The notes beneath the pieces are model-generated. The model ran no database searches and was not told where the DNA came from. It saw nothing but the letters and a program-made list of their open reading frames with translations. Made by a program: the position numbers and the translations under genes. From positions 62,001-126,000 of the forward strand of contig NZ_CADIJX010000005.1 in assembly GCF_902859625.1 (NCBI RefSeq): 64,000 nucleotides of DNA. The letters are read 5' to 3'. Positions 26,577 through 38,864 of the stretch are shown piece after piece; the first letter of the stretch is position 1; each line of letters opens with the position of its first letter. The stretch comes from Achromobacter pestifer. Lineage in GTDB: Bacteria > Pseudomonadota > Gammaproteobacteria > Burkholderiales > Burkholderiaceae_B.

Positions 26577-26645
26577 CTTTTTCACAAGCAAGCGGGCGCG
26601 ATACCCGCCTGGAGGCTACCAGCGTCCAGCGACGCCCAGCGGCAT

Positions 26646-27635
26646 CTAGCGACGTGCACGCCAATAGCGGACGTACTCGGCCACACCGGTCTGCACATCG
26701 CGCATCGGGGCGTAGAAGCCAGCGGTGCGCAATTGCGTGACATCCGCTTGCGTGTAGCTCTGATAGCGGCCCTTCAGATCGTCGGGGAACGGGATATAGC
26801 GGATCAAGTCCAGCTCCACCAGCTGAGCCAGCGTCAGCTCGGCTTCACCGCGCTCGGCGCGCAGGGTATTCACCACCGCAGCCGCCACGTCATTGAAAGG
26901 CTGTGCCCGTCCCGTGCCGCAGTTGAAGATACCCGACTGTTCGGGATGATCCAGGAAATGCAGATTGACAGCCACCACGTCTTCGACCGAAATGAAGTCT
27001 CGGCTCTGGCCACCGTCCACATAGCCGTCCCAGCCTGCGAACAGGCGCACGTGGCCATGCTCCAGGAACTGGTTCATGTTGTGGAACGCCACCGAGGCCA
27101 TGCGCCCCTTGTGCTGTTCGTGCGGGCCGTACACATTGAAGTAGCGCAACCCCACGACCTGCGCCGTCAGATTGTTCATGCGCGTGCGCAGCACCTGATC
27201 GAACAGCAGCTTGGAATAGCCGTAGACGTTCAATGGGCCTTCGTTGTCAGGATGCTCGACGTAGATCGACGAACCGCCATACACGGCTGCCGACGAGGCA
27301 TACAGGAACGGAATGCGCCGCGCCTGGCAGAACTCGAACAACTCCAGCGTGACACGATAGTTGTTGTCCATCATGTAGCGGCCATTGCGCTCGGTCGTGT
27401 CCGAACATGCGCCCTGGTGCAGCACGGCTCGCACCGCGGGCAAGCTGCCATCGGCAACCTTGCGGCGAAAATCGTCCTTGTCCATGTATTCGGCGATCTG
27501 GCAATCGACCAGGTTGACGAACTTGTCGCCCTCGGTCAGATCATCCACCGCGATGATGTCCTTGATGCCGCGGCGGTTCAGCCCGCGCACCAGGTTGCTG
27601 CCAATGAAGCCTGCGGCTCCGGTAACGACGATCAT
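26646..27635 (-). CDS. hldD: ADP-L-glycero-D-manno-heptose 6-epimerase
   Basis: Last step of ADP-heptose synthesis for the LPS inner core. The 329-residue NAD(P)-dependent short-chain epimerase has the Rossmann motif [12 protein letters not shown] at the N-terminus and the catalytic YGYSK (Tyr/Lys). HldD signatures include [10 protein letters not shown] and [20 protein letters not shown]. The start at 27635 overlaps the rfaE1 stop by four bases (ATGA), so the longer frame is rejected. Confidence 0.96.
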   Translation of the reverse strand: MIVVTGAAGFIGSNLVRGLNRRGIKDIIAVDDLTEGDKFVNLVDCQIAEYMDKDDFRRKVADGSLPAVRAVLHQGACSDTTERNGRYMMDNNYRVTLELFEFCQARRIPFLYASSAAVYGGSSIYVEHPDNEGPLNVYGYSKLLFDQVLRTRMNNLTAQVVGLRYFNVYGPHEQHKGRMASVAFHNMNQFLEHGHVRLFAGWDGYVDGGQSRDFISVEDVVAVNLHFLDHPEQSGIFNCGTGRAQPFNDVAAAVVNTLRAERGEAELTLAQLVELDLIRYIPFPDDLKGRYQSYTQADVTQLRTAGFYAPMRDVQTGVAEYVRYWRARR

Positions 27636-28573
27636 GAGGATTCTCCAGCCAGTTCCGCGGCGGTGACGACAGACGTGCCCAACTTGCCCACGGCAATGCC
27701 GCCTGCCTTGTTGGCCCAACCCATCGCCTCGGCCCACGGCAACCCGATAGCGCGCGAAACCGCCAGCGTCGCCAGCACGGTATCGCCCGCACCAGACACG
27801 TCGAACACTTCGTGCGCCTGGGCATCGATGTGGTCACGCCCGGTATCGGTAAACAAAGTCATGCCCTGCTCGGAGCGCGTCACAAGCAAGGCTTCCAGGT
27901 CCAGATCGGCGCGCAAGCGCTGCGCCCGATCGGTCAGTTCGGCTTCGGAATTCCAGCGGCCCACGGCCTGCTGCATTTCCGCGCGGTTCGGCGTAACCAA
28001 CGTCGCACCGCGATAGCGCGCGTAGTCGTCGCCCTTGGGGTCCACCAGCACCGGGATGCCCGCATGGCGCGCCATGGCCAGCAGCGATTCAACGCGGGTC
28101 AACACGCCCTTGGCATAGTCGGACAGCACAACGATGTCGTGATTGGCCAGGTGACGGGCCAGCGCGGCATCCACGCCATCCAGAGCAGCCTGCTCCGGAT
28201 GCTGCTCGAAGTCCACGCGCAGCAACTGCTGCTGACGGCCCAGCACACGCATCTTCAGTGTGGTGTGAAGCGAGGGGTCGGCGATCAGGTCTGCCTGGAT
28301 GCCCGCTTCGGCGGACAGACGGCGGATGCTGTCGCCCGCTTCGTCTTCGCCCAGCACACCCACCAGCGTCACGTGGCCGCCCAGAGCCGCAACGTTGCGC
28401 GCCACGTTGGCGGCGCCGCCCAAGCGGTCTTCGCGGCGCGCAACGCGCACCACCGGCACCGGCGCTTCCGGCGAAATGCGCTCAACTTCGCCAAACCAAT
28501 AGCGGTCCAGCATCACGTCGCCAACCACGAGAACGCGGCTACGCGAAATGGCTTCAGCGGGGAAAGGCATCAT
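27632..28573 (-). CDS. rfaE1: D-glycero-beta-D-manno-heptose-7-phosphate kinase
   Basis: Phosphorylates heptose-7-phosphate at C1 for ADP-heptose synthesis. The 313-residue ribokinase-fold protein shows [13 protein letters not shown], the [11 protein letters not shown] motif and the anion-hole [13 protein letters not shown]. It is only the kinase half of the bifunctional HldE of enterobacteria; the adenylyltransferase (rfaE2) must be encoded elsewhere. It overlaps lapB by four bases or by one, depending on which of two ATGs is used. Confidence 0.95.
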   Translation of the reverse strand: MMPFPAEAISRSRVLVVGDVMLDRYWFGEVERISPEAPVPVVRVARREDRLGGAANVARNVAALGGHVTLVGVLGEDEAGDSIRRLSAEAGIQADLIADPSLHTTLKMRVLGRQQQLLRVDFEQHPEQAALDGVDAALARHLANHDIVVLSDYAKGVLTRVESLLAMARHAGIPVLVDPKGDDYARYRGATLVTPNRAEMQQAVGRWNSEAELTDRAQRLRADLDLEALLVTRSEQGMTLFTDTGRDHIDAQAHEVFDVSGAGDTVLATLAVSRAIGLPWAEAMGWANKAGGIAVGKLGTSVVTAAELAGESS

Positions 28574-29793
28574 TCAAGTTCTTCCAGGCGGCGCGGCGCA
28601 TAGGTCTCCCAGGCATTGCAGCCGGGACATTGCCAGTAAAAACGACGCGCTTGAAAACCGCAACTGCGGCACGCATAGCGGTCCAGTCGTTGCGTATGCT
28701 TATGGATCAGGCTGCGCAGCAGCGTCAGGTCAGCGCCCGGCACGGGGCCCTGTTCCTGCTCCCCGGCACCGGTTTCGGGACTGGCCAGTTCGGCCTCCAG
28801 CAAGCGATCCAGACCCAATAGGGACGGATGGCTGCGCAATGCGCCGCGCGCAAAGGTCCAAGCGACGGCTGAGCCTTGCTGGACGCGCAATTCACGGAAC
28901 ACCACATTGAACAAGTCCAGCGACGCATGCCGCTGATACTGTTTTTGCAGGAATTCCAACCCCGCCGCCACCTGATTGGCCGCGCGATAATTGGCCAGCA
29001 ACTGCTCGGCCACCAGCCCCGCATACTCCGGGGCGTCGGTCATCACCGATTCCAGGTAAAGCCGTTCGCGCTTTGGATCCTGCTCCATCAGCGCCAGGCG
29101 GGCACGCAGCATGGCCGTGCGTACCATCGCGCCCTTGCCTGCCGCCGCGTCGGTGGTCGACAGGGCATGATCGGCGGCATCCAGCGCCTTGTGCGCGGCG
29201 TCCACGTCAGGCGGCTTCGCGGTCAGGGCGGTTTGAGCTTGCTCGCAGTAATAGTGCACGATCTGCGGCACCGGCTCGTCAACCAGCCCTTGCAGCGTCT
29301 TGACGGCTTCGATGGCGCGCGGCCAGTCATGCTCGGATTCAAAAATGCGGATCAACGAGCGCAATGCCGGCAGCGCGTAGCGCGTGTCCTTCAACTGTTC
29401 AAAGCCACTTTCGGCGCGATCCAGCATCCCGGCCTTCAGGAAATCTTGCGCCAATTCATGCTGTGCATGCTCGCGCTCGGCAGCAGGCAGATCAGACCGG
29501 CTCAACAGGCTTTGATGGACGCGGATGGCGCGCTCCATCTCGCCGCGGCGACGGAAAAGACTACCCAGCGCAAAGTGCAGCTCGGTCGTTTCGGGATCCA
29601 GCTTGGCGACTTCCACGAAAGCGTCGATCGCACGGTCTGGCTGCTCGTTCAACAGGAAGTTAAGCCCCCGGAAATACGAGTCGGGCAGGCTGCGGGTTTC
29701 CCGAAGCATCTGCCGAATATCGAAGCGCGCGGCCAACCAGCCCAGCGCGAACAATACCGGCACGAAAATCAACCACCAAGGTTCAAAATCCAC
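28570..29793 (-). CDS. lapB: LPS assembly protein LapB (YciM)
   Basis: Adjusts LPS synthesis by presenting LpxC to the FtsH protease. The 407-residue protein has an N-terminal membrane anchor (WWLIFVPVLFALGWLAARF, residues 6-24), a run of TPR repeats, and a C-terminal rubredoxin-like zinc knuckle with the pairs CRSC and CPGC. It follows lapA by 59 bases and is coupled to rfaE1. Grouping with heptose genes makes this an LPS homeostasis unit. Confidence 0.95.
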   Translation of the reverse strand: MDFEPWWLIFVPVLFALGWLAARFDIRQMLRETRSLPDSYFRGLNFLLNEQPDRAIDAFVEVAKLDPETTELHFALGSLFRRRGEMERAIRVHQSLLSRSDLPAAEREHAQHELAQDFLKAGMLDRAESGFEQLKDTRYALPALRSLIRIFESEHDWPRAIEAVKTLQGLVDEPVPQIVHYYCEQAQTALTAKPPDVDAAHKALDAADHALSTTDAAAGKGAMVRTAMLRARLALMEQDPKRERLYLESVMTDAPEYAGLVAEQLLANYRAANQVAAGLEFLQKQYQRHASLDLFNVVFRELRVQQGSAVAWTFARGALRSHPSLLGLDRLLEAELASPETGAGEQEQGPVPGADLTLLRSLIHKHTQRLDRYACRSCGFQARRFYWQCPGCNAWETYAPRRLEELE

Positions 29794-29852
29794 TATTCGG
29801 GCTCTTGCGGTAATTCAGTGCGAAAAGGAGGTGTGCGGCGGACGGCAAGCCG

Positions 29853-30167
29853 TCACAGCGGCGACATCGGCGCAACAGCTTCCGGAGGCACGACAGGCGT
29901 GGTGCCATTAACCGCTGCCTGGACGCGATCCAGCTCGCGACGCAAACGCATGGCTTCACGGCGGCGGCGCATGGCGGCAGGCACGGTCAGCAACAGGCCA
30001 AACAGGGCTCCGGCCACGAATACGACCAGCATCACAACGATCAACGGGACGTCTTGCACGACGTAATCCGCGTAGAACTTCACGGCGACCGGATCGGTGT
30101 TCTTCAGGGCGAACATCAATACGGCAATAAACACGAGCAATCGCAGGGCCCAGACTAGATAGCGCAT
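29853..30167 (-). CDS. lapA: Lipopolysaccharide assembly protein A domain protein
   Basis: 104 residues with two hydrophobic segments (about 4-22 and 42-65) and a basic, coiled cytoplasmic tail, as in LapA/YciS (DUF1049). It works with LapB in LPS balance. The ATG at 30167 gives MRYLVWALRLLVFIAV and has GGAG about eight bases upstream; a longer open frame upstream crosses the promoter region and is rejected. Confidence 0.9.
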   Translation of the reverse strand: MRYLVWALRLLVFIAVLMFALKNTDPVAVKFYADYVVQDVPLIVVMLVVFVAGALFGLLLTVPAAMRRRREAMRLRRELDRVQAAVNGTTPVVPPEAVAPMSPL

Positions 30168-30198
30168 GACGCATGCTCCAGATAATTCAAGACTGTCA

Positions 30199-30226
30199 AT
30201 TGTAAGCGACGTCGCAAAGCCACAAG
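30199..30226 (-). promoter_or_regulatory. Candidate promoter for lapA-lapB-rfaE1-hldD
   Basis: On the minus strand, CTTGTG (30226-30221) and TACAAT (30204-30199) are 16 bases apart and lie about 30 bases before lapA. They lie downstream of the ihfB terminator, so a new promoter is expected here. Confidence 0.4.
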
Positions 30227-30270
30227 AAAAAAACCTGCAAGGCCTTGAACAGACAAGCGCTGGAACGGAA

Positions 30271-30300
30271 AAAACAAAGCCCCTTGATTTCTCAAGGGGC
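30271..30300 (-). terminator. Terminator after ihfB
   Basis: GCCCCTTGA (30279-30287) pairs with TCAAGGGGC (30292-30300), with a four-base loop. On the minus strand the hairpin is followed by TTTGTTTTTT. Confidence 0.88.
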
Positions 30301-30346
30301 CTGTTCTCGGTCCGATCTGCCCGTAGGCAGCCTTTGCGCCGAGCCG

Positions 30347-30706
30347 TCAATGCATGGCGTGCAAGCTCGCCATGGACGGCATCGGTTCACTCGATCCAGA
30401 AGATTGAGCGTCCTCATCATTGCCGCCGACCAGGTCCACCCGTTCGCGCAATTCCTTGCCCGCCTTGAAGTGCGGCACCTGTTTACCAGGTACCAGCACT
30501 TGTTCGCCGGATTTCGGATTACGACCGATGCGGGGAGACCGCTGCGACAACGAGAAGCTGCCAAAACCGCGGATCTCGATGCGCTGACCCGAGGCCAGGG
30601 CCTGGGTCATTGCATCCAGCACGGTCTTGACCGCGTAATCGGTGTCTCGGGCGGCCAGCTGAGGATAGCGGGCCGCCAAGGCGGCGATCAGCTCCGACTT
30701 GGTCAC
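30347..30706 (-). CDS. ihfB: Integration host factor subunit beta
   Basis: DNA-bending nucleoid protein that pairs with IhfA. The first 94 residues are a standard HU/IHF fold, including [20 protein letters not shown] with the DNA-intercalating proline region. The 119-residue length reflects a polar 25-residue C-terminal tail. It follows rpsA by three bases, the conserved rpsA-ihfB arrangement. Confidence 0.95.
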   Translation of the reverse strand: MTKSELIAALAARYPQLAARDTDYAVKTVLDAMTQALASGQRIEIRGFGSFSLSQRSPRIGRNPKSGEQVLVPGKQVPHFKAGKELRERVDLVGGNDEDAQSSGSSEPMPSMASLHAMH

Positions 30707-30709
30707 GAA

Positions 30710-32422
<1,713 letters not shown>

Positions 32423-32593
32423 GGGGTTGAAATCCATTGGGCCGAAATGGCCGTTAAAAACACACCGCAGCGGATTGCCCGCCACAGTGGAGTCAAAATA
32501 CCTGTCTGCCGGTTTGCCCTTGCGGGGTGGCCCGTGGGGGTGTCGCCTGGCGGGAGCAGGGCCTAATCAAAGTGTGCTGGCTAACTTAGGTGG

Positions 32594-33283
32594 TCAAGCT
32601 TTCGCCTGGACCTGTTGCCAGAAATTCAGTATTGCCTGCACCGTCTCTGCAATCGTCAAATTAGACGAATCCAGCACATGTGCATCTGCTGCGGGAGCAA
32701 GCGGCGCAGTAGCCCGCTCGGTATCGCGGGCGTCTCGCTCGCGCATGTCTCGCAGAAGGTCATCTAGATTAGCAGAAATTCCCTTTTCGATCAACTGCTT
32801 ACGGCGCCTCTCCGCCCGGGCGACCACGTCGGCCACCAGGAACACCTTCAGGGACGCATCGGGGAACACCACCGTACCCATGTCGCGGCCGTCCGCCACC
32901 AGCCCTGGGGGCAGGCGAAAAGCGCGCTGGCGCTCAAGCAGCGCTTGACGCACGCCCGGGAACGCCGCCACGCGGGACGCGAAATTACCGACTTCCTCAC
33001 GGCGGATGTCATGACCCACATCCACGCCGCCCAGATAGACGTGAGGGCCATCAAAGCGCACATCCAGCGTTTCCGCCACACGGGCCACGCCGGCCTCATC
33101 TTCCGCGGGCACGCCCTGATTGAGGGCGGCCAGGGCCGTCAGACGGTACAGCGCGCCGCTGTCCAGCACCGCCCAGCCCAGCGCCTTGGCGACACGATGC
33201 GCCACGGTGCCCTTGCCGGAGGCGGTCGGACCATCAATGGTGATGACGGCGGCGGAGAAATCAGTCGAAGAAGTCAAAGTCAT
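32594..33283 (-). CDS. cmk: Cytidylate kinase
   Basis: Phosphorylates CMP and dCMP. The 229-residue P-loop kinase has [19 protein letters not shown] at the N-terminus, the substrate region [12 protein letters not shown] and [11 protein letters not shown]. It lies between aroA and rpsA, as in most proteobacteria. Confidence 0.96.
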   Translation of the reverse strand: MTLTSSTDFSAAVITIDGPTASGKGTVAHRVAKALGWAVLDSGALYRLTALAALNQGVPAEDEAGVARVAETLDVRFDGPHVYLGGVDVGHDIRREEVGNFASRVAAFPGVRQALLERQRAFRLPPGLVADGRDMGTVVFPDASLKVFLVADVVARAERRRKQLIEKGISANLDDLLRDMRERDARDTERATAPLAPAADAHVLDSSNLTIAETVQAILNFWQQVQAKA

Positions 33284-33295
33284 GTGGGGTTTGCG

Positions 33296-34618
33296 CTAGG
33301 CCGATACCAGGCTTGCGTAGACATCAAAATAACCCGGGAACGTCTTGCTGACGCAACCGGGTTCCAAAATACGGACTGCGGCGGGGCCAAAAGCCGCCAG
33401 CGAAAAGCACATGGCCATGCGATGGTCGTCCCAGGTGCCGATATGCGCATCGCGCCAGGCGTCCTGTGCCGGCGGAATGACGCGCAGCCAATCTGGCCCC
33501 GATTCCACTTGCGCGCCCAGCTTTTCCAGTTCGGTCTGCATGGCATGGATGCGGTCGGTTTCCTTCACGCGCCAACTGCCGATGTTGCGCAGACGGCACG
33601 GGCCGTCGGCGTACAGGGCCAGCGCGGCAGCCGTCATCGCGGCATCCGGGATCAGGTTGAAATCGGTGTCGAAAGCCTTGAGCCGTGCGCCGTCGGCCAC
33701 CCGGACACCGGACACCTCGATCCAGTCGGGCCCATGAACCACCTTCGCGCCCATCTGCGCAAGCGTGTCGGCGAACGCGACGTCGCCCTGAATGCTGTCG
33801 GCACCCACGCCCGTCACTCGCAACGGCCCACCGCCGATGGCGCCCAGCGCCAGGAAATAGGACGCCGTGGAGGCATCGCCTTCCACCGCGATCTGACCCG
33901 GGCTGCGATAAGCGGCACTGCCGTCAATCACAAACCGGCTCCAGCCGTCGCGCTGCACTTGCACGCCGAAGCGCGCCATCAGGTTCAACGTGATCTCGAT
34001 GTAAGGCTTGGAGATCAGATCACCCACGACCTCGATCGTCACGGGCTTTCCGCTGCGGCCCGCCTGAATGGGCGCGGCCAGCAGCAAGGCAGTCAGGAAC
34101 TGACTGGACACCGACCCCTGCACCCGCGTGACGGCATCCGTGGCGATCTCACCGCGGCCAATATGCAGGGGCGGATAGCCGGGCTGGCCCAGGTAGTCGA
34201 TGCGCGCGCCCAGCGCGTTCAGCGCATCAGCCAGGTCGCCGATCGGACGCTCGTGCATGCGCGGCACGCCCGACAGACGATAGTCACCGCCCATCAACGC
34301 CAATGCGGCGGTCAGCGGACGAATCGCGGTGCCGGCGTTACCCATGAACAGGTCAGCGCTTTCGACCGGAAAGCGGCGCACGCCCTCAACGGTGACGCGG
34401 CCAGCGTCAAGATCGGACACCTGCACACCCAGCTGGCGCAAGGCGCCGAGCATCACGCGCGTATCGTCGGAATCCAGCAAGCCGGTAATGACCGTAGTGC
34501 CTTCGGCAATGGCCGACAGCAGCAACACGCGGTTGGAAATACTTTTGGAACCCGGCAAGGCCATCACGCCCTGCGCTTGCCGCACGCGCGGCAGATCCAG
34601 ATAAGGCAATGCACCCAT
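33296..34618 (-). CDS. aroA: 3-phosphoshikimate 1-carboxyvinyltransferase (EPSP synthase)
   Basis: Sixth shikimate-pathway step, joining phosphoenolpyruvate to shikimate-3-phosphate. The 440-residue protein shows [14 protein letters not shown] near the N-terminus and [14 protein letters not shown], which has Ala in the position that in class I enzymes is Gly-Thr-Ala-x-Arg-Pro. The catalytic region is [11 protein letters not shown]. The presence of RPLTAAL suggests the glyphosate-sensitive class. It is five bases downstream of tyrA. Confidence 0.96.
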   Translation of the reverse strand: MGALPYLDLPRVRQAQGVMALPGSKSISNRVLLLSAIAEGTTVITGLLDSDDTRVMLGALRQLGVQVSDLDAGRVTVEGVRRFPVESADLFMGNAGTAIRPLTAALALMGGDYRLSGVPRMHERPIGDLADALNALGARIDYLGQPGYPPLHIGRGEIATDAVTRVQGSVSSQFLTALLLAAPIQAGRSGKPVTIEVVGDLISKPYIEITLNLMARFGVQVQRDGWSRFVIDGSAAYRSPGQIAVEGDASTASYFLALGAIGGGPLRVTGVGADSIQGDVAFADTLAQMGAKVVHGPDWIEVSGVRVADGARLKAFDTDFNLIPDAAMTAAALALYADGPCRLRNIGSWRVKETDRIHAMQTELEKLGAQVESGPDWLRVIPPAQDAWRDAHIGTWDDHRMAMCFSLAAFGPAAVRILEPGCVSKTFPGYFDVYASLVSA

Positions 34619-34623
34619 GTCAG

Positions 34624-35526
34624 CTACTCCTTGCGCCAGCGTCTGCGCGCCTGGGCCGCGGTATCAAGCAACGCCAGCAACGCTGCGTCATCGCCATGGG
34701 CAATGGCGCGCTCGGCACGATCCAGGACGGCGCGCAGGTCGGCAAGCTCGGCCAGCATCGCGTCGCGGTTGGATAAAAAGATATCGCGCCACATCTCCGG
34801 CGAACCCGCCGCGATGCGCGTGAAGTCACGAAAACCACTGCCGGCCAGATCCAGTCGGGTCCGGGCATCGGCAGCCGTGGCCACTTGTTCCATATAGACC
34901 GACGACAGCAGATGCGGCAGATGGCTGACCGAAGCCAGCACGCGGTCGTGCGCGTCGGCATCCATGTCGATCACGCTGGCGCCGCAGGCTTCCCAGGCGC
35001 GGCGCACCAGATCGGCGGACGATGCGCTGTTTTCGGCGATCGGCGTCAGGATGACCGTGCGGCCGCGATACAACTCGGCGTCGGCGGCATCCGGCCCCGT
35101 GCGCTCGGCGCCCGCGATGGGATGGCCTGGCACGAAGCGCCCGATACTGCCGCCCAGCGCCTCACGCGCGGCCTCGACGACTTCGGCTTTGGTGCTGCCC
35201 GCATCGGTCAGCACCGTCGCCGCGCCCAGATGCGGCAGCATCCGCGCCAGCACATTCTTCAAGCCACCGACGGGCGTGGACAGCAAGATCAGATCGGCGC
35301 GAGACGCCGCATCCTCGGCACTGACGGCCTCGTCGATCAAGCCAAGTTCGACCGCGCGCGCAAGCGATGACGCATTGCGCCCCACTCCCAGCACTTGGCC
35401 CACTTGCCCCGCCTGACGCAGTGCCGCCGCGAAGGATCCGCCGATCAGCCCCACACCCACCACGGCCAATACAGGAATCAGGGGGCCAACGGCCCCCTGA
35501 TCGGTAGAAGGTGACGCTTGGTTCAT
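34624..35526 (-). CDS. tyrA: Prephenate dehydrogenase
   Basis: NAD(P)-dependent oxidation of prephenate (or arogenate) in tyrosine synthesis. The 300-residue protein has the Rossmann motif [16 protein letters not shown] at residues 21-36, the catalytic His in PGHPIAGAE, and no chorismate mutase or ACT domain. In Pseudomonas the neighbouring gene is an aroA-tyrA fusion; here the two are separate. It overlaps hisC by four bases. Confidence 0.94.
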   Translation of the reverse strand: MNQASPSTDQGAVGPLIPVLAVVGVGLIGGSFAAALRQAGQVGQVLGVGRNASSLARAVELGLIDEAVSAEDAASRADLILLSTPVGGLKNVLARMLPHLGAATVLTDAGSTKAEVVEAAREALGGSIGRFVPGHPIAGAERTGPDAADAELYRGRTVILTPIAENSASSADLVRRAWEACGASVIDMDADAHDRVLASVSHLPHLLSSVYMEQVATAADARTRLDLAGSGFRDFTRIAAGSPEMWRDIFLSNRDAMLAELADLRAVLDRAERAIAHGDDAALLALLDTAAQARRRWRKE

Positions 35527-36644
35527 TCGGACAGGATGGCGGTCAGGGCATCAATGAAACGCGCGTTCTCTTCGGGCAATCCGATCGACACCCGCAGCCA
35601 TTCAGGCAGGCCATCGCCGGCCACCGGGCGCACGATCACGCCGCGCTTGAGCAATTCCAGATTGATGCGCGGGGCATCACCCACATGCACCAGCACGAAA
35701 TTGCCGTAGCTGGGCACATACCGCAGCTTCAAACGGTCAAACGTCGCGCACAACTGCGCCTTGCCGGACTTGTTCGAGGCATACGCCTCTTCCAGGTAGG
35801 CGGCATCGCCCAGCGCGGCGATCGCCGCGGCCTGCGCCAGCGTATTCACGTTGAACGGCTGACGCACGCGATTCAGCAGATCCGTCAGGGGCGGTTGCGC
35901 CACCGAGAAGCCCACGCGCAGGCCCGCCAGGCCGTAGGCCTTGGAGAACGTGCGCGAGATGATCAGGTTCGGGAACCGGCGAGCCAGCGCAGTGCTGTCG
36001 AAGCGGAACTCGGGGTCCAGATATTCGTTGTAGGCTTCATCCAGCACCACCGTGACACGGTCGCCGTGGGTGGCATGCACGCGCTCAAGGAACGCCGCGA
36101 CCTTGTCGCCCGGCACGAAGGTGCCCGTGGGATTGTTGGGATTGGCGATGAACAGCAAGCGCGTGTCGTCGGCAATGGCGTCGAACATCGCGTCCAGGTC
36201 ATGGCCGTAATCTTGCGCCGGCACCACGATGTGGCGCGCGCCGCGCGCTTGCGTGGCCAGGCGATACACCGCGAACGAATGCTGCGCATACACCGCCGAC
36301 GCCCCTGGCTCCAGCAGCGCCAGCGCGGCGATTTCCAGGATGTCGTTCGAGCCGTTGCCCAACGTGATCCAGTTCATCGGCACGCCGTAGCGTTCCGCCA
36401 ACGCTGCCTTCAGGTCGAAACCGTTGGGATCGGGATAGCGCGCCAACGATTCAGCGGCGGCCAGCATGGCCGTACGCGCCGACTTGGGCATGCCCAGCGG
36501 ATTTTCATTGGAAGCCAGCTTGACGATGCCCGCCGGATCCAGCCCGAACTCGCGGGCCAGTTCTTCAATGGGCTTGCCCGCCTGGTAAGGCGCAATGGCG
36601 CTGACATGCGCGGGAGCAACGAGGGGCTTGGATGCGGTGGTCAT
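35523..36644 (-). CDS. hisC: Histidinol-phosphate/aromatic aminotransferase
   Basis: PLP aminotransferase of the HisC family, 373 residues. The cofactor lysine is in SRTFSKAYGLAGLRVGF, and NPNNPTGTF and the DEAYNEY motif are present. Its location between pheA and tyrA suggests use in phenylalanine/tyrosine transamination as well as, or instead of, histidine synthesis (the hisC2-type position). A GTG start at 36659 overlapping the pheA stop is possible; the ATG at 36644 gives the usual N-terminus. Confidence 0.93.
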   Translation of the reverse strand: MTTASKPLVAPAHVSAIAPYQAGKPIEELAREFGLDPAGIVKLASNENPLGMPKSARTAMLAAAESLARYPDPNGFDLKAALAERYGVPMNWITLGNGSNDILEIAALALLEPGASAVYAQHSFAVYRLATQARGARHIVVPAQDYGHDLDAMFDAIADDTRLLFIANPNNPTGTFVPGDKVAAFLERVHATHGDRVTVVLDEAYNEYLDPEFRFDSTALARRFPNLIISRTFSKAYGLAGLRVGFSVAQPPLTDLLNRVRQPFNVNTLAQAAAIAALGDAAYLEEAYASNKSGKAQLCATFDRLKLRYVPSYGNFVLVHVGDAPRINLELLKRGVIVRPVAGDGLPEWLRVSIGLPEENARFIDALTAILSE

Positions 36645-36655
36645 GGTGTGGAGGC

Positions 36656-37741
36656 TCACGGCGCCGGGTAGGAACCCAGCACTTTCAGGTAGGCGACCTG
36701 CGCCTGCAAGGCGGCAAGGGCGCGCTCGACGTTCGGGTCATTGCGGTGACCCAGGACATCAACGTAGAAATAATATTCCCACTGGCCGGTGCGCGCGGGG
36801 CGCGACTCGAAGCGTGTCATCGACACGCCATTGGCCGCCAGCGGCGCCAGCATTTCATAGACCGCGCCCGCCCGGTTCGGCACCGCCAGGATCAGGCTGG
36901 TCTTGTCCTTGCCGCTGACCAGCGGCTGGATGTTGCCGATGGCCAGGAAGCGGGTACGGTTGTGCGGATCGTCCTGAATACCCGCTGCGACGACCTGTAG
37001 GTTCCAGGCCGGCGCGGCCACTTCACCGGCAATCGCCGCGACGGTGGGATCGCCCGCCGCCGCCCGCGCCGCCTCGGAATTGCTGGAGGCAGCCACGCGG
37101 TCAAGATCAGGGTAATGGCGCGTCAGCCAGCCCTGGCACTGGGCCAGCGCTTGCGGATGCGCGGAAATGGTCTTGATGCCATCCATGCCGCCCGACTGCG
37201 ACATCAGGCAATGGCGGATGACCAGGGAACGCTCGCCCAGAATCGTCAGCGGCGTGTTCAACAACAGGTCCAGGCTGCGGTTGACGGCGCCTTCGGTGGA
37301 GTTCTCCACCGGCACCATGCCCACGTCCGCCTGGCCGCCTTCGACCGCGCGGAAAACCTCGTCGAACGAGGCGCACGGCAGCTTCTGCACGGCATGGCCG
37401 AAATGTTCCAGTGCCGCCTGTTCGGAAAACGAACCTTGCGGCCCCAGGTATGCCACGGTCATGCCGCGCTCCAGGCCACGACAGGCCGAGATGATCTCGG
37501 TCCAGACCGACGCCACACCCGCATTCGGGAACGGACCAGGGTTGATCTGCTGCAAACGGCGGATGACCTCGGCTTCGCGCTCGGGGCGCAACACCGGACC
37601 ATCCGCATGCGCGGCATGCTTGGCCTCGCCAACTTCCAGCGCGGCGCGGGCGCGCTGCGACAGCAGGTCCAGGATCTGCGCGTCCAACGCATCGATGCGT
37701 TCACGCAAGGGGCGCAACTTGCGTTGCAGGTCGTCATCCAT
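36656..37741 (-). CDS. pheA: Bifunctional chorismate mutase/prephenate dehydratase (P-protein)
   Basis: Converts chorismate to phenylpyruvate. The 361-residue protein has three parts: an AroQ chorismate mutase helix bundle (about 1-90, [20 protein letters not shown]), the prephenate dehydratase domain (about 93-275, with [24 protein letters not shown] and the NRTRFL end), and a C-terminal ACT domain. The ACT domain has the [17 protein letters not shown] motif for phenylalanine feedback. It overlaps serC by eight bases. Confidence 0.96.
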   Translation of the reverse strand: MDDDLQRKLRPLRERIDALDAQILDLLSQRARAALEVGEAKHAAHADGPVLRPEREAEVIRRLQQINPGPFPNAGVASVWTEIISACRGLERGMTVAYLGPQGSFSEQAALEHFGHAVQKLPCASFDEVFRAVEGGQADVGMVPVENSTEGAVNRSLDLLLNTPLTILGERSLVIRHCLMSQSGGMDGIKTISAHPQALAQCQGWLTRHYPDLDRVAASSNSEAARAAAGDPTVAAIAGEVAAPAWNLQVVAAGIQDDPHNRTRFLAIGNIQPLVSGKDKTSLILAVPNRAGAVYEMLAPLAANGVSMTRFESRPARTGQWEYYFYVDVLGHRNDPNVERALAALQAQVAYLKVLGSYPAP

Positions 37742-38864
37742 AGCGGCGCTCGAATTCCTTCAGGTACTCGACCAGCGCCGACACCCCAGCAAGGGGGACG
37801 GCGTTGTAGATGGAGGCACGCATGCCGCCCACGCTCTTGTGCCCCTTCAACTGCGTCAGGCCAGCCGCGTCGGCGCCTTGCAGGAAGGCGTCATTGAGCG
37901 AATCGTCGCGCAGCACGAACGGCACGTTCATCCGCGAACGCACGGGTGCGTGAATGGGATTGCGGTAGAACGCGGTGCTGTCCAGATAGCCGTACAGCAA
38001 GTCGGCCTTGGCCTGATTGGCCGCATCCATGCCTGCAACGCCGCCATTGGCCTTGACCCACTTGAAGACCAGGCCTGCGATATAGATCGCAAACGTCGGC
38101 GGCGTGTTGTAGCGTGAATGCTCCGCTGCCACGTTGGCGTAATCAAAGGCCGACGGGCAAATCGGCAAGGCGTGGCCGATCAGGTCGCGGCGTGCGATGA
38201 CCATGGTCACGCCAGCCGGGCCCGCATTCTTTTGCGCGCCGGCATACATCATGCCGCAGCGCGTCACATCCATCGGACGCGACAGGAAATGCGAAGACGC
38301 ATCGACGACCAGCGGCACGTCGGGTGCGCCCAGCGCGGCGGTGTCGGGCCAGTCCATGAACTCGACGCCGCCGATGGTTTCATTGCTGCACAGATGCAGG
38401 TACGCGGATTCCGGACGAACCTTCCAGGTATCGACCGGCGGCACCCAGGTCAGCGGCCCCTGCTCGCGGCCGTCCAGCTGGATAGCCTGCTCGCTGCTTG
38501 CCGCCACCTGGGCACTGCCGTAGCGGCCGGCTTCCTTGTACGAACGCTTGGACCAATGGCCCGTCACGACGAAATCAGCGGCCGGCGTATCGCGGCGCCC
38601 CATGAGATTCATGGGAACGATGGCGTTTTCCCCGGAACCTCCGCCTTGCATGAACATGACGGCGTAGTCAGCGGGCAAGCCCAGCAGATCACGCAGATCC
38701 GATTCAGCTTCGTCGCAGATCTGCACGAAGTGCTTGCCGCGATGGCTCATTTCCATCACGGACATGCCGCTTCCGTGCCAATCCAGCATCTCAGCTGCTG
38801 CTTGCTGCAATACCACCTCGGGCAAGGCCGAAGGGCCTGCCGAGAAGTTCCAGGGGCGGGCCAT
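37734..38864 (-). CDS. serC: Phosphoserine aminotransferase
   Basis: Forms phosphoserine in serine synthesis and also acts in pyridoxine synthesis. The 376-residue class V aminotransferase begins [17 protein letters not shown] and has the PLP lysine in [14 protein letters not shown]. Its start codon shares one base with the gyrA stop (TAATG), indicating coupling in the gyrA-serC-pheA run. Confidence 0.96.
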   Translation of the reverse strand: MARPWNFSAGPSALPEVVLQQAAAEMLDWHGSGMSVMEMSHRGKHFVQICDEAESDLRDLLGLPADYAVMFMQGGGSGENAIVPMNLMGRRDTPAADFVVTGHWSKRSYKEAGRYGSAQVAASSEQAIQLDGREQGPLTWVPPVDTWKVRPESAYLHLCSNETIGGVEFMDWPDTAALGAPDVPLVVDASSHFLSRPMDVTRCGMMYAGAQKNAGPAGVTMVIARRDLIGHALPICPSAFDYANVAAEHSRYNTPPTFAIYIAGLVFKWVKANGGVAGMDAANQAKADLLYGYLDSTAFYRNPIHAPVRSRMNVPFVLRDDSLNDAFLQGADAAGLTQLKGHKSVGGMRASIYNAVPLAGVSALVEYLKEFERRYG